64,000 nucleotides of DNA, taken from positions 277,901-341,900 of the forward strand of contig NZ_JARYGY010000002.1 in NCBI RefSeq assembly GCF_029906345.1, in the 5' to 3' direction. This DNA is from Aquimarina mycalae. Lineage in GTDB: Bacteria; Bacteroidota; Bacteroidia; Flavobacteriales; Flavobacteriaceae. Positions 15,938 through 25,361 of this stretch are shown piece after piece. Positions within the stretch are counted from its first letter, which is position 1, and the number at the start of each line of letters is the position of its first letter. A program made the position numbers and the translations under genes. The notes beneath the pieces were generated by a model. That model searched no databases and was not told the origin of the DNA. It saw only the letters and a list, made by a program, of their open reading frames with translations.

Positions 15938-17722
15938 TTATTTCTTTAAACCAGGGTCTAATTCAAAAGCTTTTTCAAAATATGGAATTGCCTCTGTTGT
16001 TCTTCCTATCTCATTCAATGTCATACCCATATAGAAATAAAACTGTCCATTATTAGGAGAAAGTTCAATAGCTTTTAAAAAGGCACGTTCAGCATTTGGC
16101 AAATCATTTAGTTGGGCATAAGTAACCCCTAAGTTTCCCCATGCATCTTTGTAATAAGGATCAGAAGTAACAGCTTGTTCATAGTATAGCTTTGCTTCTT
16201 TGAAATTATTTTGACCAAAATAAATAGCAGCAATATTATTCAAGGTTTGTACACTTCCTCTACCTTGTGCAATAGCCTTTTTAAAATAAGGAAGCGCTTC
16301 GTTTGGTTTATTTAATTTGTAATAAACAAGTCCAATTTGTGCTTCTGCATCACCAAAATTCGGTTTTAAATCGATCGCTTTTGTTAAGTAAAACAAGGCT
16401 TCATTCAATGATTTATTTCTTTGGTTTACGTCTATAGAGGCTAAGTTATTTGAATTTGTCAATTCCAGAGAATGCCAATAATTTAGCATTGCGCTTTGAG
16501 GTTGTTTAGCTACATCTGCGGCATATAAAGAACTATTTGATTTCCAGTCTGCATTACGAACAATTACAGTGATTGCATACAATGAAAGAATAATACCTAA
16601 AACAACATGTTGGGTTTTATTTTTTAAAATCTTAACCAGACCTATGCCTAATAAAATACAAAAGAATACAGAAGGCGTGAACAACAATCGCTCACCAAAA
16701 TGAGTCCCGATTACCAATAGTAAATTGGAATGTAATACTGTTGTTATTAAATATAAAAGAATAATAAAACCCATTATTCTTTTTTGTAAAAACCATTTTA
16801 TACCATAATAAAGTAGAAATACATGAACGACTAGCCCTATTGTACCCACAATGAGGACATTAGCACTAAGGCCATTATAAAACTCAGGATACTGACTTGA
16901 TAAGGAAAAAGGGACTATTAATTTATAAATATAGAGTAGCAAATGATAACCTGCTTTAAGAACTTCATTTATTGGATTTTCTGTTAGAAATGATAAGGTA
17001 ACGGGAACTGCTTTAACTTGATCTGTTAAGGCATTTGCTCGTAATATCAAAAAGATAATTAACGGCACGCTTAATAAAGCAATAATTCTTATTGTTTCCT
17101 TCCTTTTTATTTGATGAAAAAAATATCCTACCAATGGAATGACACCTATAAATACCACACTACTTTCTTTTGATAAAAGAGCCAATAAAAAACTACAACT
17201 CATTAAAATTGCGAATCTAAAATGATTGGTTTTTATGTATTTAGAAAATGAAAGCAGTGATCCTAATATAAAAAGAAAGCTAAACAGTTCATCTCTACTT
17301 TTGATATTCGCTACAACCTCGGTATGAATAGGATGAAAAAGAAACAACAATGTAATAATCAATGGTAGATAACTATGCTCTTTACTAAACCAATTAGAAA
17401 GTAGACGAAATAAGAGCAATCCTATAAGGGAGTATATAATCAGGTTTATGATATGATGAATAAAAGGATTTCCATCGGACAACTCGTATTCTAAAGCAAA
17501 ACTTGTCAATACTAATGGTCGATACAAATCACCAGCATTATTCCAGTATCCTTTTCTGTAATGTGAGGCAAATATATCAGCTATCCCGTCCGTTCCGCTT
17601 TTAACAAATCTATTTTCTACAATGACAGAAAAATCATCTAGTACAAAACCGTGATTGATGGTGTTTCCATACAATAGAAAAACGGAAATAACAATGATTA
17701 CATCTTTCCAGTATTTTTTCAT
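15938..17722 (-). CDS. GT-C membrane glycosyltransferase with C-terminal TPRs, paralogue 3
   Basis: A 594-residue paralogue. It begins with a membrane helix and NHGFVLDDFSVI (acidic pair), then YRPLVLTSFALE, HPIHTEVVANIKSRDELFS and GTHFGERLLFTPS. From about residue 420 to the end there are at least four regular TPR units (for example NEALPYFKKAIAQG and AERAFLKAIELSPN). Its ATG overlaps the stop of paralogue 4 by four bases (ATGA), so the two are co-transcribed and probably translationally coupled. Its closest relative in the window is not clear by eye. The function is inferred as periplasmic-side transfer of a lipid-linked sugar to an unknown acceptor. Confidence 0.8.
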   Translation of the reverse strand: MKKYWKDVIIVISVFLLYGNTINHGFVLDDFSVIVENRFVKSGTDGIADIFASHYRKGYWNNAGDLYRPLVLTSFALEYELSDGNPFIHHIINLIIYSLIGLLLFRLLSNWFSKEHSYLPLIITLLFLFHPIHTEVVANIKSRDELFSFLFILGSLLSFSKYIKTNHFRFAILMSCSFLLALLSKESSVVFIGVIPLVGYFFHQIKRKETIRIIALLSVPLIIFLILRANALTDQVKAVPVTLSFLTENPINEVLKAGYHLLLYIYKLIVPFSLSSQYPEFYNGLSANVLIVGTIGLVVHVFLLYYGIKWFLQKRIMGFIILLYLITTVLHSNLLLVIGTHFGERLLFTPSVFFCILLGIGLVKILKNKTQHVVLGIILSLYAITVIVRNADWKSNSSLYAADVAKQPQSAMLNYWHSLELTNSNNLASIDVNQRNKSLNEALFYLTKAIDLKPNFGDAEAQIGLVYYKLNKPNEALPYFKKAIAQGRGSVQTLNNIAAIYFGQNNFKEAKLYYEQAVTSDPYYKDAWGNLGVTYAQLNDLPNAERAFLKAIELSPNNGQFYFYMGMTLNEIGRTTEAIPYFEKAFELDPGLKK

Positions 17723-19587
17723 TGTACTCCTTGTTGAGATTTAATATTATTATTAGTTGCACTTAAGCTGTTGAGTGCCTCTTGATGATTGGGATTGATT
17801 GTTAAGAGGTGTTCTAAATAATATTTAGATTTTACATAATCACCCTGAATTCCATGAGCTTTTCCAAGCATTAATAATGCATCTTGGTGATTGGATTCAA
17901 TTAAAACACTTTTATTTAATAAACGAATAGCCTCAGAAAAATCATTTTGATATCCTTTACACATCCCACTATAATACCAAACATTAGCGTTGTTACTGTT
18001 CAAATCATTAAACGAATTAAAGGTTTGGAATGCACGTCTATAATCTTTCATATTAAAATAACAAACACCTAAGTTATACCATCCCTTTTCATAACTAGGT
18101 TTTTCTAATATTAATTTTTCCAAGACAGGAATCGCTTCAGTAAATCGCTGATTATCTTGATATAGTGTTGCCAAATTATTATATGCATCCCAATACGATG
18201 GATATATCTCAATAGCTCTTTTTAATGCGGTTACCGACTGTTTAAAATAATAATTTTTGTCACTGGGCTTTACCGATACATAGCTTTTTTCCTTGCATTC
18301 GGTTCCATAATTATAATTACCTCTTGCACTATTTTCTAGTTTATGATAATCGGCAGCATACAGCGTAAAATTGTCTTTCCAATCAAAGTTTCTATGAATA
18401 CTGATTAATGAAAAAACAGCTAATACCAATGCAAACAAATAGCTAGTTCTTTTACTTATGTTTTCACTTACTTTATAATAGTTAATAATGCCCAACACTA
18501 CTAAAATCAGTCCAAAAGATGGGGTAAAAACAAAACGTTCAGCAAAAGTAGCTCCTATCGCAAAAAACAGATTAGAAACAATTAGTAAGGCACCAAAATA
18601 CCAGATTATTCCAACACTAATCAATAGTGAAGTTTTTCGAAATTTCCAAGTAAAATATCCCATTAGAACGATTAAAATCACTCCTGATATTCCTTTTATA
18701 CTCCATAGAGAAATGATTTCTATTGTAGCAAAAGAATAGTCATGTTGTAACGAGTAAGGAATAATCGTTTTGGTAATATATAGCACTTGCATCCAAAGCG
18801 CAGTACCTAGTTTTTCTGTATAAATATCGGTAGAAAGAATAGAATTGTTTAAAACTGATAATGTTCCCTCATTCACTTTATTTGGCATCGCATTCAACAC
18901 AAAGTTTCTAATGAGTAAGAAACAACTTCCTAGAAATGCGGTTATCCCCAAAACAGTAATAGTTTGTCTCTTTTTACTTTGATTTAACCAGTATAAAACC
19001 ATTGGCAATATTAGCACAAAAACAAATGCACTTTCTTTTGAAAACAAGGCGATAAAAAAAGAGGCCCCACCAATAATTAGATCCGACAATCTATTTTCTT
19101 TTACATACTTCCCAAAAAACAAGACACTCAATAAAACAAACAACAACGCTAATAACTCATCGCTACTTTTAATATTCGCTACAACTTCTGTATGAATAGG
19201 AATTACTAAAAACACCATACTTAAGCCCAATGCTATTTTTGAAGAAGCCTGAAAGACAAGCATCAACAGATGGTACATCACGATTGAAATTAGAATAGCA
19301 AATAACAGGTTACAAAAATGCCCAATAAATGGATCATTAGGATTTATTTCGTTTTGAACAGCAAATAAAAGAGGGGATAAAGGTCGATACAAACCATCAT
19401 TAAAACCTTGCACTCCATTAAGGTAATTGGTTGTCAAAATTTCAGGTATCCCATCAAAGCCTTTCTGAACGTGCTGATGATTAACAATAATAGCGTGATC
19501 GTCTAATACATAATTGTTAAATAATGTATTCCCATAAGTCAATAGACACAGGATAATTAATAATAGATATGGCAGACTACTTTTCAC
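17719..19587 (-). CDS. GT-C membrane glycosyltransferase with C-terminal TPRs, paralogue 4
   Basis: A 622-residue paralogue and the first gene of the two-gene unit with paralogue 3. The start is a GTG at 19587; the length and N-terminal helix (SLPYLLLIILCLLTYGN) match the paralogues, and no in-frame ATG lies upstream. The motifs are NNYVLDDHAII (acidic pair), YRPLSPLLFAVQ, IPIHTEVVANIKSSDELLA and GATFAERFVFTPS. The first residue of the HPIHTEVV block is Ile where the other three have His. At least five TPR units fill about residues 430-610. A 365-bp region upstream carries its promoter, but I found no exact -7 box (a one-mismatch match, CAATTTTG, lies near 19670). Confidence 0.8.
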   Translation of the reverse strand: MKSSLPYLLLIILCLLTYGNTLFNNYVLDDHAIIVNHQHVQKGFDGIPEILTTNYLNGVQGFNDGLYRPLSPLLFAVQNEINPNDPFIGHFCNLLFAILISIVMYHLLMLVFQASSKIALGLSMVFLVIPIHTEVVANIKSSDELLALLFVLLSVLFFGKYVKENRLSDLIIGGASFFIALFSKESAFVFVLILPMVLYWLNQSKKRQTITVLGITAFLGSCFLLIRNFVLNAMPNKVNEGTLSVLNNSILSTDIYTEKLGTALWMQVLYITKTIIPYSLQHDYSFATIEIISLWSIKGISGVILIVLMGYFTWKFRKTSLLISVGIIWYFGALLIVSNLFFAIGATFAERFVFTPSFGLILVVLGIINYYKVSENISKRTSYLFALVLAVFSLISIHRNFDWKDNFTLYAADYHKLENSARGNYNYGTECKEKSYVSVKPSDKNYYFKQSVTALKRAIEIYPSYWDAYNNLATLYQDNQRFTEAIPVLEKLILEKPSYEKGWYNLGVCYFNMKDYRRAFQTFNSFNDLNSNNANVWYYSGMCKGYQNDFSEAIRLLNKSVLIESNHQDALLMLGKAHGIQGDYVKSKYYLEHLLTINPNHQEALNSLSATNNNIKSQQGVQ

Positions 19588-19952
19588 AAATAAAATAAAT
19601 GTAGAAATTGTGCATTAAAGATGTTGATTCTACGGTAGTTCATTTTATTATTAATTACAACTGGTTAGACAAAATTGTATTAATACAAGAGATGTTATCT
19701 CTATAAATTATATCCTCAAACTTAGGAAAATATTGTTTAGTATTGATTATTGATTTATAGAATTATACATTAAAAGACGAATTTATCAATTGGGTAGAGA
19801 TCTGATATATTTAAATAAACAAAATACCTCCATACGAGTCATAAAGAATCTTTTTTCATAAATTCGTGCAACAACCAAATACTAATGATAAAAAACATAA
19901 ACTTCTTATCTTATCTAGCTAGCGTTGCATTAATACCTAAGCAAAATAATTA
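19588..19952. other. divergent intergenic region between GT-C paralogue 4 and a GT2 gene
   Basis: AT-rich, with no ORF and no terminator. A 15-bp dyad at 19688-19702 (AGAGAT-gtt-ATCTCT) is the only clear structure. It should contain both divergent promoters. No perfect TAnnTTTG box was found on either strand. Confidence 0.5.
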
Positions 19953-20675
19953 ATGATAAAAAAACTCTCCATAATAATTCCTGTATACAATGAATCAGCT
20001 ACCATTCATTTAATACTGGAAAAGATTAAAGCTGTTCAATTAATAAATCAAATAGAAAAAGAGATTATAATTGTAAATGATTGTTCTAAAGATAATTCGA
20101 AAGAATCAATTCAGGGTTATATCGGGAATAACAAGGAGTTAAACATTCAATATTTTGAGCACGAAACCAATAAGGGTAAGGGAGCTGCCTTGCATACTGG
20201 AATTAAAAATGCTACAGGTGAATATATGATAATCCAAGATGCAGATTTAGAATATGATCCATCTGAATATAATGACTTATTAAAGCCTGTTATAAGCGGA
20301 TTCGCGGATGTAGTCTATGGTTCAAGGTTTATGGGCAGCAATCCACATAGAATTTTGTTTTTTTGGCATTCTATTGGAAATAAATTTTTAACCACTTTGT
20401 CAAATATGTTTACAAATTTGAATTTAACTGACATGGAAACATGTTATAAACTATTCAGATCGGACATTATAAAAAACCTAGACTTAAAAGAAAAAAGATT
20501 TGGTTTCGAGCCAGAAGTAACTGTCAAAATTTCTAGGATTCCCAAAATTAGAATATATGAAGTAGGGATTTCGTATTACGGAAGAACCTATGATGAAGGA
20601 AAGAAAATTGGATGGAAAGACGGAGTTCACGCTATTTATTGTATTCTAAAATACGGTCTTTTAAAAATAAAGTAA
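19953..20675 (+). CDS. glycosyltransferase family 2, dolichol-phosphate mannose synthase-like
   Basis: A 240-residue GT-A protein: KLSIIIPVYNESATI, EIIIVNDCSKDNS, NKGKGAALHTGI, IIQDADLEYDP (the DxD motif) and VVYGSRFMGSNP. The late motif MTDMETCYKLFR-type (here LTDMETCYKLFR) and the end region with FEPEVTVK are hallmarks of DPM1-like polyprenol-phosphate sugar synthases. No membrane helix follows the catalytic domain. It is divergently placed from GT-C paralogue 4, supporting a role in making the lipid-linked donor (for example undecaprenyl-phosphate mannose or glucose) used by the GT-C enzymes. The sugar is not determined by the sequence. Confidence 0.86.
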   Translation: MIKKLSIIIPVYNESATIHLILEKIKAVQLINQIEKEIIIVNDCSKDNSKESIQGYIGNNKELNIQYFEHETNKGKGAALHTGIKNATGEYMIIQDADLEYDPSEYNDLLKPVISGFADVVYGSRFMGSNPHRILFFWHSIGNKFLTTLSNMFTNLNLTDMETCYKLFRSDIIKNLDLKEKRFGFEPEVTVKISRIPKIRIYEVGISYYGRTYDEGKKIGWKDGVHAIYCILKYGLLKIK

Positions 20676-20829
20676 ATGACCTAATCACAAATTGAAGCAG
20701 TAACTCTTGCCTAACACAACCAACCACCACATTACAAAACATATGGAGCTACAACCAATGCTAATAAAAGCATTTAGAATTATAAAAATGCGCATCGATA
20801 GTTAAACTCTATAATATCGCAACTATTTC

Positions 20830-22014
20830 TTATTCAGTAGCGTTGGATTTCCAGAAATTATACATCTCTCTACCAAGCATCACATAACTATTTCCTCTCA
20901 TATGATCATCGTAGTTCCAATATAAATGGTTTCTAGAGGACTCTTTTGCCCTTATCAATTCGGTAAAATCTAGATAACCTATTTCTAATTTTTTACAATC
21001 TTGTGCAATGATTTTTGCATGCTTCTGATATACTGGAGTTGTTAAATCAATATAATCAGGACATTTTGTTACGCAGGCTTGTTTTTCAAACTGATAGTAG
21101 TAGTTACTAACTTGTGAACGACTTGGAATATAAAAGATAGTAAGGTTGGTGTTATATTTCTTCAAGTAATCTCGAATAAATCGCAACTTACTTTCAATAT
21201 TTATCGAGGCTTTTAAAAATTTCTCTTCTTCCAAGATCCAGTTGGTTCTAAAATAATTGAAATCACCTTTTTTCATGGCATCAGCAATAACAGGTGTTAC
21301 TTCTGTTTTTAATAAGGTTTCATTTGTTGTCCAAGGATTTCCAACATCGGGTACAGCTTTGTAAAAAGGTCTTCGTTCTGGCTTGAATTTAAACGGTATT
21401 GGATCTTCTGTTTTAATTTGTTCAATAATTTTTAAAAAACGAAAGTCAAATAGATTATTTTCTACAGGTTCTAGCACTGCTTGTGGAACATAATCTCGCT
21501 GAAAAGGCAAATCATTTGAGTATAAAACCATGATAACTTCATCTGGTTTATAAAGAGGTATAGCATCTTTGATAAATTTCATATATTCATTTAACCCTAT
21601 ACCCATCATACCACAGTTAAACACCTCTAGTTTTTCTCCTCTTTCTTCTGCTAAGGATGAAAAAGCGTTAGGTATGGTTTTTTCGGTTGTACTCATCATA
21701 CCTTCCACAAAACTATCACCTACAAAAAGGATCCTTTTTTCACCCTTGGTCTTTGCAGATTTCCACTCTAAATTATCTCTAAACCCATATTGGTTAAATT
21801 CATGAACAAAAGCATAATTAGTATCTAAAGTCGACTTCCAAAGCATTTCAATATTTCTTAGGTATCCTTGCTTATTATCTGTTCTATCCAATATTTGATA
21901 ATTGATTCGGTTAAAATTAGAATACTCTGGAATAGGAAAACATACCCGTAAAACGATTTCTAATAAAACAAAGGTCACAACTATATAAATAAGAGAATCC
22001 AATAACCTTTTCAT
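20830..22014 (-). CDS. membrane-anchored SGNH/GDSL-type hydrolase
   Basis: A 394-residue protein with one N-terminal membrane helix (about residues 4-25), then a periplasmic domain. It has an SGNH block I motif ILFVGDSFVEGM near residue 95, a MVLYSNDLPF stretch (block III-like Asn), and a late DDHMRGNSY segment that can supply the Asp-His pair. Such enzymes are often O-acyl esterases or O-acetyltransferase partners acting on glycans. It ends the surface-glycan region, convergent with the GT2 gene at 19953. Just upstream, TAACTTTC differs from the -7 consensus by one base. The substrate is not known; a glycan ester is the most likely by context. Confidence 0.72.
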   Translation of the reverse strand: MKRLLDSLIYIVVTFVLLEIVLRVCFPIPEYSNFNRINYQILDRTDNKQGYLRNIEMLWKSTLDTNYAFVHEFNQYGFRDNLEWKSAKTKGEKRILFVGDSFVEGMMSTTEKTIPNAFSSLAEERGEKLEVFNCGMMGIGLNEYMKFIKDAIPLYKPDEVIMVLYSNDLPFQRDYVPQAVLEPVENNLFDFRFLKIIEQIKTEDPIPFKFKPERRPFYKAVPDVGNPWTTNETLLKTEVTPVIADAMKKGDFNYFRTNWILEEEKFLKASINIESKLRFIRDYLKKYNTNLTIFYIPSRSQVSNYYYQFEKQACVTKCPDYIDLTTPVYQKHAKIIAQDCKKLEIGYLDFTELIRAKESSRNHLYWNYDDHMRGNSYVMLGREMYNFWKSNATE

Positions 22015-22419
22015 TTTTACAGCTTTTAATTTTTTGAAAGTTACAGAAAATGAGACAAAGTGAATTAATTAATAGTGGTATTTAATTCTCCGTTTTAAAA
22101 AGCACCTTGAAGTTTTGGTTTTCTTTAATGATTTTATATTTCTTGACAAAACTCCACCACGAGAATTAACAAAAGAAACAAACATTTCTATAAAATAAAG
22201 AAGCGAGTTTCATTTTTTTGAAACTCGCTTTATGACCCACATTTTTTGTGATCCATCCACAATTGTAAAGTGATTAACTGATATTGATACCTTCGCGTTC
22301 CTCTTTGCAAATAGAAAACAGGCAATGCTACTCATTACGATTTTTGTTATTTGGAAAAGAAAGAGACTGGACTCTAATCCTGTCTCTTAATAAGGAGGAA
22401 TAACAGCTTTACAAAGTTG
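22015..22419. other. intergenic region with two hairpins and a degenerate repeat
   Basis: Non-coding. It holds a 12-bp stem hairpin at 22201-22230 (AAGCGAGTTTCA / TGAAACTCGCTT, T-rich loop, no U-run after it on either strand). A copy of a degenerate element lies at 22272-22318 and is seen again at 24546-24592 on the other side of the neighbouring hydrolase gene. The terminator of that gene is at 22358-22390. Confidence 0.6.
22358..22390 (-). terminator. intrinsic terminator after the CocE/PepX-type hydrolase
   Basis: AAGAGAC/GTCTCTT stem (22361-22367 / 22382-22388) with an inner GGA/TCC pairing. On the minus strand it is followed by a T-rich tract (TTTCTTTTCC). It lies about 30 bp beyond the stop at 22420. 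Confidence 0.65.
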
Positions 22420-24249
22420 TTATTGCTTTATTGCCTCTTTAAATGTTTTTAACCCTCCAATAACGGGAATAGTAATAGACGTTTCATCTAGATCAATAGT
22501 AAGCTCAGTTCCTGGTTTTGGTAATAATGTGAATTTATTATCGCTGGAAAAAATCATCACTCCAATTTGTTGTCCTTTTTTAATGACTTGATCATCTGGT
22601 TGTAAATCAAAAGACATCTCATAGAATGAGCCTGGTTTTAAAAGTTCACTTTGGGTTAAAGACTTATAATTTTGTGGATCTGCCCAACCACGAGTAATTA
22701 CATTATCAGTAATTTTTGATACATTTTTTTTCCAAGGTAAAGAAACCAACCAAATTGAAAGATTGGCAGCAGGCTTACTACTTGCTAGTTTTATTTTTAC
22801 TTTGGCAATTCCAGATATATGGACATCTTGAGTTAATTTTGGAGTAGTATAGAGCAAGCGATGATTAGATGTCTGTAACATCGCTAATGAATCACCTGAG
22901 AATGTATAATCATCAATTAATCTCTCCACCCCTTGTTCAGTAGGCTTTATAGTACTTAGTATACCTGCTGTCAAGCCCCCAACATTAGGAAAAAGAATTA
23001 TGTCTGACGCATCTGGATTAGGATACTCCTTATATGCTATAGGATTATCTTTAGCATCATTCTCACGAACAATCCAAGCACGAGCATCTTTTTCTACGCC
23101 ATTTTCTATGCCATGTAAGTATCTTGTAAACCATCTGTTCATCATTGTAATAGGTGGAGGACCACCATGACCATCTTGATGATAATAAATCTGAGATGGA
23201 ATACTCATTTCTTTTGCTTTCTTATAAATTCTATAACTATGCTCGGGCATTACATTCCAGTCATTAAATCCATGGGACATCAATAAAGCAGCTTTCATAG
23301 GTTTCATATCGTTCAGGTAATCTCGACCAGCCCAAAAGTCATTATAATCGCCAGTAATTCTGTCCATACCATTTTTCATCTCTGTATCTCTTACCGTTTT
23401 ATTATTATAAGGTCGCTTTGACTCATCTCCACTATGAATAAAATCGTACAGCACATCTATATCCTCTCCTAGATACCCTCCAGGAGAACGAACTAAACCA
23501 TTAGATCTATAATAATGATAATACGAAGTGTTTGGCGCAATAGGAATAATCGCTTCTAATCCTTTGACTCCAGTAGTCGCAGCAGCTAATGGAATAGTTC
23601 CATTATATGAAGTCCCTGTCATTCCTACTTTTCCTGAGGACCAATAAGCACTGACCTTATTTATTCCCACTGGATCTGTATACCCATCAATACGACCACA
23701 TAGCCAATCAATTACTGCTTTTGGAGCTAACGATTCATTATCACCTCCTACTGTAGGAGCTCCTTGTGATAATCCCGTGCCTGGAGAAGAAGAATGTACC
23801 ACAATATATCCTCTTGGAATCCATTTATTTATATGTGAATTAGAAATAATAGGTCTTTTACCTCTACGAATAACTTCTGTATGTGTTCTCGGTTTTGGTT
23901 GTGCTCCGATCTCATGATGCACATCCCAAAACAATCCTTCAATATTAGCCGCGACTCCTGCAAAATATGGGCTAGAAACATAAACAACAGGTAGTTTCAA
24001 ATCTTCTGTTTCTGTTTGATATGGGCGAGTTACAGCAACATGCATTCTGTCTAGTTTTCCATCTCCATCAGTATCAAATTCCGTAGGTACCCATAGGTCA
24101 TGACGAATCCATTTATCTGGTGTATTAAAAGCTTCTACTATTTGCGCTTCGCCATCCTTAAATACTGGAACTGCTTTTTCTTGGGCATGTATAGTGGTTA
24201 GTAAGAATAGAAATAATAGCAGAAAATGCGTATTGATTTTATGAGTCAT
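22420..24249 (-). CDS. secreted CocE/NonD-family hydrolase (Xaa-Pro dipeptidyl-peptidase-like, S15)
   Basis: A 609-residue exported protein with a signal peptide ending near residue 22 (LLTTIHAQ). The alpha/beta-hydrolase domain shows the nucleophile elbow GMTGTSYNGTIP near residue 215, an acid region MSHGFNDWNV and the His in YYHQDGHGGPPP. The last about 200 residues form the jelly-roll PepX-C domain. Family members cleave X-Pro dipeptides or ester substrates such as cocaine. A long ISNSHINKWIPRGYIVVHSS segment before the elbow is typical of the S15 peptidases. There is no T9SS sorting domain, so it is probably periplasmic. It is a single-gene unit with its own promoter box and terminator. 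Confidence 0.87.
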   Translation of the reverse strand: MTHKINTHFLLLFLFLLTTIHAQEKAVPVFKDGEAQIVEAFNTPDKWIRHDLWVPTEFDTDGDGKLDRMHVAVTRPYQTETEDLKLPVVYVSSPYFAGVAANIEGLFWDVHHEIGAQPKPRTHTEVIRRGKRPIISNSHINKWIPRGYIVVHSSSPGTGLSQGAPTVGGDNESLAPKAVIDWLCGRIDGYTDPVGINKVSAYWSSGKVGMTGTSYNGTIPLAAATTGVKGLEAIIPIAPNTSYYHYYRSNGLVRSPGGYLGEDIDVLYDFIHSGDESKRPYNNKTVRDTEMKNGMDRITGDYNDFWAGRDYLNDMKPMKAALLMSHGFNDWNVMPEHSYRIYKKAKEMSIPSQIYYHQDGHGGPPPITMMNRWFTRYLHGIENGVEKDARAWIVRENDAKDNPIAYKEYPNPDASDIILFPNVGGLTAGILSTIKPTEQGVERLIDDYTFSGDSLAMLQTSNHRLLYTTPKLTQDVHISGIAKVKIKLASSKPAANLSIWLVSLPWKKNVSKITDNVITRGWADPQNYKSLTQSELLKPGSFYEMSFDLQPDDQVIKKGQQIGVMIFSSDNKFTLLPKPGTELTIDLDETSITIPVIGGLKTFKEAIKQ

Positions 24250-24604
24250 GGTTATGGTAATTTATTAATAAAATCATCTTAAAGTCAGAAGGCTAAGATT
24301 ACAGTATAAAACGATAATATATTAACTGTATTGAACAAATATAGAATAGAAATACCAATTATCTTATATTTATAAAAGAGAAAGGGACGATGTTTACATT
24401 ATTTTATGACAAGAAGTGAATATACTATTACCTTCTGATAATAAGTATTTTAAACAAAGATTCTCTATAGCACTTAAAAATTTGCGTATTTCAAAAATAA
24501 TAACTTCCTAAGTTTCAAAGAAGAAAGTCAACTTCCTTGAAAACCAGATTAACTTAGTTGATACCTTAACATTCCTTATTGTGAATAGAAAATTATAAAG
24601 TTTT
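24250..24604. other. intergenic region between the hydrolase gene and the tRNA-Arg terminator
   Basis: No ORF was seen. It contains the hydrolase promoter box at 24336-24343 and, at 24546-24592, the second copy of the degenerate element also found at 22272-22318. Otherwise it is AT-rich and featureless. Confidence 0.55.
24336..24343 (-). promoter_or_regulatory. -7 promoter box for the CocE/PepX-type hydrolase
   Basis: On the minus strand TATATTTG is an exact TAnnTTTG match, about 87 bp upstream of the ATG at 24249. No TTG element is seen at the expected -33 distance. Confidence 0.5.
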
Positions 24605-24649
24605 GTTTTTTTCGAAAAACAAAGAACCACATTGTTAGTGTGGTTCTTT
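24605..24649 (-). terminator. intrinsic terminator after tRNA-Arg
   Basis: Perfect 11-bp stem AAAGAACCACA/TGTGGTTCTTT (24621-24631 / 24639-24649) followed on the minus strand by GTTTTTCG and further T. It begins nine bases after the tRNA 3' end. Confidence 0.85.
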
Positions 24650-24657
24650 AATTATAG

Positions 24658-24731
24658 TGACCGCGAAGGGATTCAAACCCCCAACCCTCAGAGCCGAAAT
24701 CTGATGCGCTATTCAGTTGCGCCACGCGGCC
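24658..24731 (-). tRNA. tRNA-Arg (anticodon TCG)
   Basis: A 74-nt cloverleaf on the minus strand. The acceptor stem is GGCCGCG with CGCGGTC (one G-T pair). The D arm contains GCGCAACTGAATAGCGC. The anticodon stem TCAGA/TCTGA encloses the loop TTTCGGC, giving anticodon TCG (codon CGA and wobble partners). The T arm contains GGTTTGAATCC. The discriminator base is A and the CCA end is not encoded. A strong terminator follows. Confidence 0.95.
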
Positions 24732-24781
24732 TATTCACATCTCCAATCCTTCTTAAGAAAGAGAAGAACGATGTTTTTTAC

Positions 24782-25231
24782 TTATGATAATTTACTTTTT
24801 ACAATGGTAGAAATTGTTTTTCCATCTGCTTTACCTGCTAATTGACCAGAAGCCATTCCCATTACTTTGCCCATATCTTTCATACCTGCAGCACCAGTTT
24901 TGGCAATAATATCGACTATTATTTTTTCTATTTCTTCCTCACTCATTTGCTCAGGTAAAAACTGTTCGATTACCTTAGCTTGATCCAATTCTGGTTGCGC
25001 TAGATCATCTCTACCTTGTTCCGTAAAAATAGCTGCACTATCCTTACGCTGTTTTACCTGCTTTTGTAATAGTTTCAATTCCTGATCTTCTGTCAATTCT
25101 TCTTTAGCTCCACTTTCTGTCTGAGCTAATAAAATAGCAGATTTAATCGCTCGCAATGATGTTAAAGCATTAGTGTCCTTAGCTTTCATTGCTTCTTTCA
25201 TAGCGGTCATTACTTTTGCCTGTAAACTCAT
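24782..25231 (-). CDS. GatB/YqeY domain-containing protein
   Basis: A 149-residue cytoplasmic protein of the stand-alone YqeY family, which matches the C-terminal domain of the GatB subunit of the aminoacyl-tRNA amidotransferase. Visible family features are the start LQAKVMTAMKEAMKAKD, the KQRKDSAAIF segment and GAAGMKDMGKVMGMAS near residue 115. The domain is thought to bind tRNA, but the role of the stand-alone protein is not settled. It lies downstream of ftsZ on the same strand, separated by an intrinsic terminator, and upstream of tRNA-Arg. This neighbour position next to ftsZ is common in Flavobacteria as I recall it. Confidence 0.92.
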   Translation of the reverse strand: MSLQAKVMTAMKEAMKAKDTNALTSLRAIKSAILLAQTESGAKEELTEDQELKLLQKQVKQRKDSAAIFTEQGRDDLAQPELDQAKVIEQFLPEQMSEEEIEKIIVDIIAKTGAAGMKDMGKVMGMASGQLAGKADGKTISTIVKSKLS

Positions 25232-25263
25232 AGATAATTGGTTTTAATCTTTTGGATTGCGAA

Positions 25264-25305
25264 GATAAAAAATAAACCGATACTCTTTATTTAGATTATC
25301 GGTTT
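25264..25305 (-). terminator. intrinsic terminator of the dcw cluster, after ftsZ
   Basis: Nine-bp stem AAACCGATA/TATCGGTTT (25274-25282 / 25297-25305) followed on the minus strand by ATTTTTTATC. It lies about 57 bp beyond the ftsZ stop and before the YqeY-family gene. Confidence 0.85.
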
Positions 25306-25361
25306 AGTTTGTCTATTGGTATTAAATTTTGGATTCCAGTCTTAACTAGAATTACAAACCT

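Noticed and set aside
22201..22230. Strong hairpin considered as a terminator
   Set aside because: No T-run follows on either strand, and the hydrolase already has a better terminator at 22358-22390; kept only as a hairpin in the intergenic entry.
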